Part shown: one piece after another, positions 63,213 through 64,000 of the stretch
Layout of the letters: the number at the start of each line of letters is the position of its first letter
Position numbering within the stretch: the stretch's first letter is position 1
Assembly (NCBI RefSeq): GCF_963576545.1
Contig: NC_083645.1
Span: 5,232,930-5,296,929, forward strand
Length of the DNA: 64,000 nt
Direction of reading: 5' to 3'
From: Limanda limanda
Taxonomy: Eukaryota; Chordata; Actinopteri; Pleuronectiformes; Pleuronectidae
Position numbers and translations under genes: made by a program
The notes under the pieces: model-generated
Database searches by the model: none
What the model saw: the letters and a program-made list of their open reading frames with translations, nothing else
Told to the model about the DNA's origin: nothing

Positions 63213-63335
63213 CGACTTCCTGTAATCTGATAGGGGCGTGGCCTAAGACAGCTACCCCGATTTATATGTATTTGTCTGTTCACAGAAAGAAGATTGGTTT
63301 GCAAGATCAGACTACCTATGTCATGAAAGCACATG

Positions 63336-63409
63336 CGTCCCTGGGTGGGCTTGAACCACCATCCTTTCGGTTAACAGCCGAACGTGCTAACCAATTGCGC
63401 CACAGAGAC
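63336..63409 (-). tRNA. tRNA-Asn-GTT: tRNA-Asn (GTT), G24>A (subtype G)
   Basis: Only G24>A. The spacer to the next gene is only 123 bp, 26 bp shorter than the usual short one, and has no TTTT. Confidence 0.85.
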
Positions 63410-63723
63410 CCCTTACTTTTGTCTGATAGGGGAGTGGCCTAAGACAGCTACCCCGATTTATATGGATTTGTTTGATCTCGTTTTGCATATTGCATTTTCA
63501 ATCAAAGCTTGTCAATACAGAAGCTTCTTAAAGTGTCCTGCTGGATTTTTCTAATTAAAAATAGATAACTAAGGACTTCTTGAAAGAACAGGTGTGAAAT
63601 GCTGTCTATTTCGCTGCCTTGTTGTTCCATGAGTTTCATCATATGTTTTTCCAACCCTTCCCTATGTTCACAGAAAGAAGATTAGTTTTCAAGATCAAAC
63701 TAACTATTCTATAAAAGCACATG

Positions 63724-63797
63724 CGTCCCTGGGTGGGCTTGAACCAACATCCTTTCGGTTAACAGCCGAACGCGCTAACCAATTGCGCCACAGAGAC
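63724..63797 (-). tRNA. tRNA-Asn-GTT: tRNA-Asn (GTT), G50>U (subtype O)
   Basis: Only G50>U. TTTT starts 7 nt past the 3' end. Confidence 0.82.
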
Positions 63798-63946
63798 CCA
63801 CTTCCTGTAATCTGATAGGGGCGTGGCCTAAGACAGCTACCCCGATTTATATGTATTTGTTTGATCTTGTTTTCCAACCATTCCCTCTGTATACAGAAAG
63901 AAGATTGGTTTGCAAGATCAGACTACCTATGTCATGAAAGCACATG

Positions 63947-64000
63947 CGTCCCTGGGTGGGCTTGAACCACCATCCTTTCGGTTAACAGCCGAACGTGCTA
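63947..64000 (-). tRNA. tRNA-Asn-GTT: tRNA-Asn (GTT), cut by the window edge
   Basis: The 3' 54 nt are present, with G24>A; the 5' end lies beyond the window. The array continues to the right. No TTTT before the next tRNA gene 149 bp downstream. Confidence 0.88.

Larger units (their letters stand above)
1..64000 (-). repeat. tandem tRNA-Asn gene array with two spacer classes
   Basis: The whole window outside 3721-5073 is made of tRNA-Asn genes on the minus strand separated by related spacers. Start-to-start steps are about 389 bp (long spacer, about 315 bp) or 223 bp (short spacer, 149 bp), with 145 bp after each truncated tRNA and one 197-bp step near 63.2 kb. The long spacers hold only diverged copies of the same AT-rich sequence; I see no gene in them. 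The short spacer equals the two ends of the long one with about 166 bp missing. Short reading frames of 60-134 codons recur in the spacers and across tRNAs, but they are broken in most units and are not genes. Unit boundaries and orientation never change, which points to unequal exchange and gene conversion rather than dispersed retroposition. Confidence 0.97.

Noticed and set aside
1..64000. CRISPR-like array, because of regular repeats and spacers
   Set aside because: The repeats are tRNA genes and the spacers are themselves related copies; spacing is far too long and the sequence is eukaryotic in type.
1..64000. tRNA-derived SINE family
   Set aside because: Copies are head to tail in fixed register with no poly(A) or simple-repeat tails and no target duplications, so tandem exchange fits better than retroposition.
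1..64000. Mitochondrial or bacterial origin of the tRNAs
   Set aside because: The sequence closely matches cytosolic vertebrate tRNA-Asn, with no encoded CCA and with eukaryotic Pol III terminators; there are no bacterial or mitochondrial genes nearby.

Overview
This window is almost entirely one giant tandem array of nuclear tRNA-Asn (anticodon GTT) genes, all transcribed from the minus strand. I placed 194 tRNA loci by eye: 182 full-length copies, one more cut by the right edge of the window, and 11 truncated or internally deleted copies. About 37 copies match the array consensus at all 74 positions. The consensus folds as a standard cloverleaf with a GTT anticodon loop, discriminator G73, and internal Pol III boxes A and B. 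It resembles vertebrate tRNA-Asn closely. No protein-coding gene is supported anywhere. The organism is most likely a vertebrate, and I lean to a teleost fish because of the tRNA sequence, the array habit and the style of the inserted element, but the species cannot be fixed from this sequence.

Each unit is a 74-nt tRNA plus a spacer. Long units are about 389 bp (spacer about 315 bp). Short units are 223 bp (spacer 149 bp) and look like the long spacer with about 166 bp deleted between two TTTT-containing segments. There are about 61 short steps. The 3' flanks come in three kinds: TTTT starting 7 nt past the tRNA 3' end; an interrupted TTTC at that place with the first TTTT at 29 nt; and TTTC with no TTTT nearby. 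In most short pairs the upstream (right-hand) gene has no TTTT before the next gene, while the downstream (left-hand) gene has a close TTTT. This predicts dimeric Pol III precursors.

Layout: 1-3.7 kb is array. 3721-5073 is an inserted element that looks like a solo LTR and splits one unit. From 5.1 to 27 kb the array is rich in a B subtype (changed 30:40 pair, damaged D-stem), with a 3.9-kb higher-order duplication at 7.6-15.4 kb and smaller duplications to 25 kb. At 28.4-36.0 kb a seven-gene, 2,220-bp cassette occurs three times. From 37 kb to the end the array consists of recombined five-gene cassettes plus a recurrent truncated tRNA with a single breakpoint. Three copies have changed anticodons: one GTC (Asp-like) and two CTT (Lys-like). 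tRNA position numbers in the entries use standard tRNA numbering on the gene strand.
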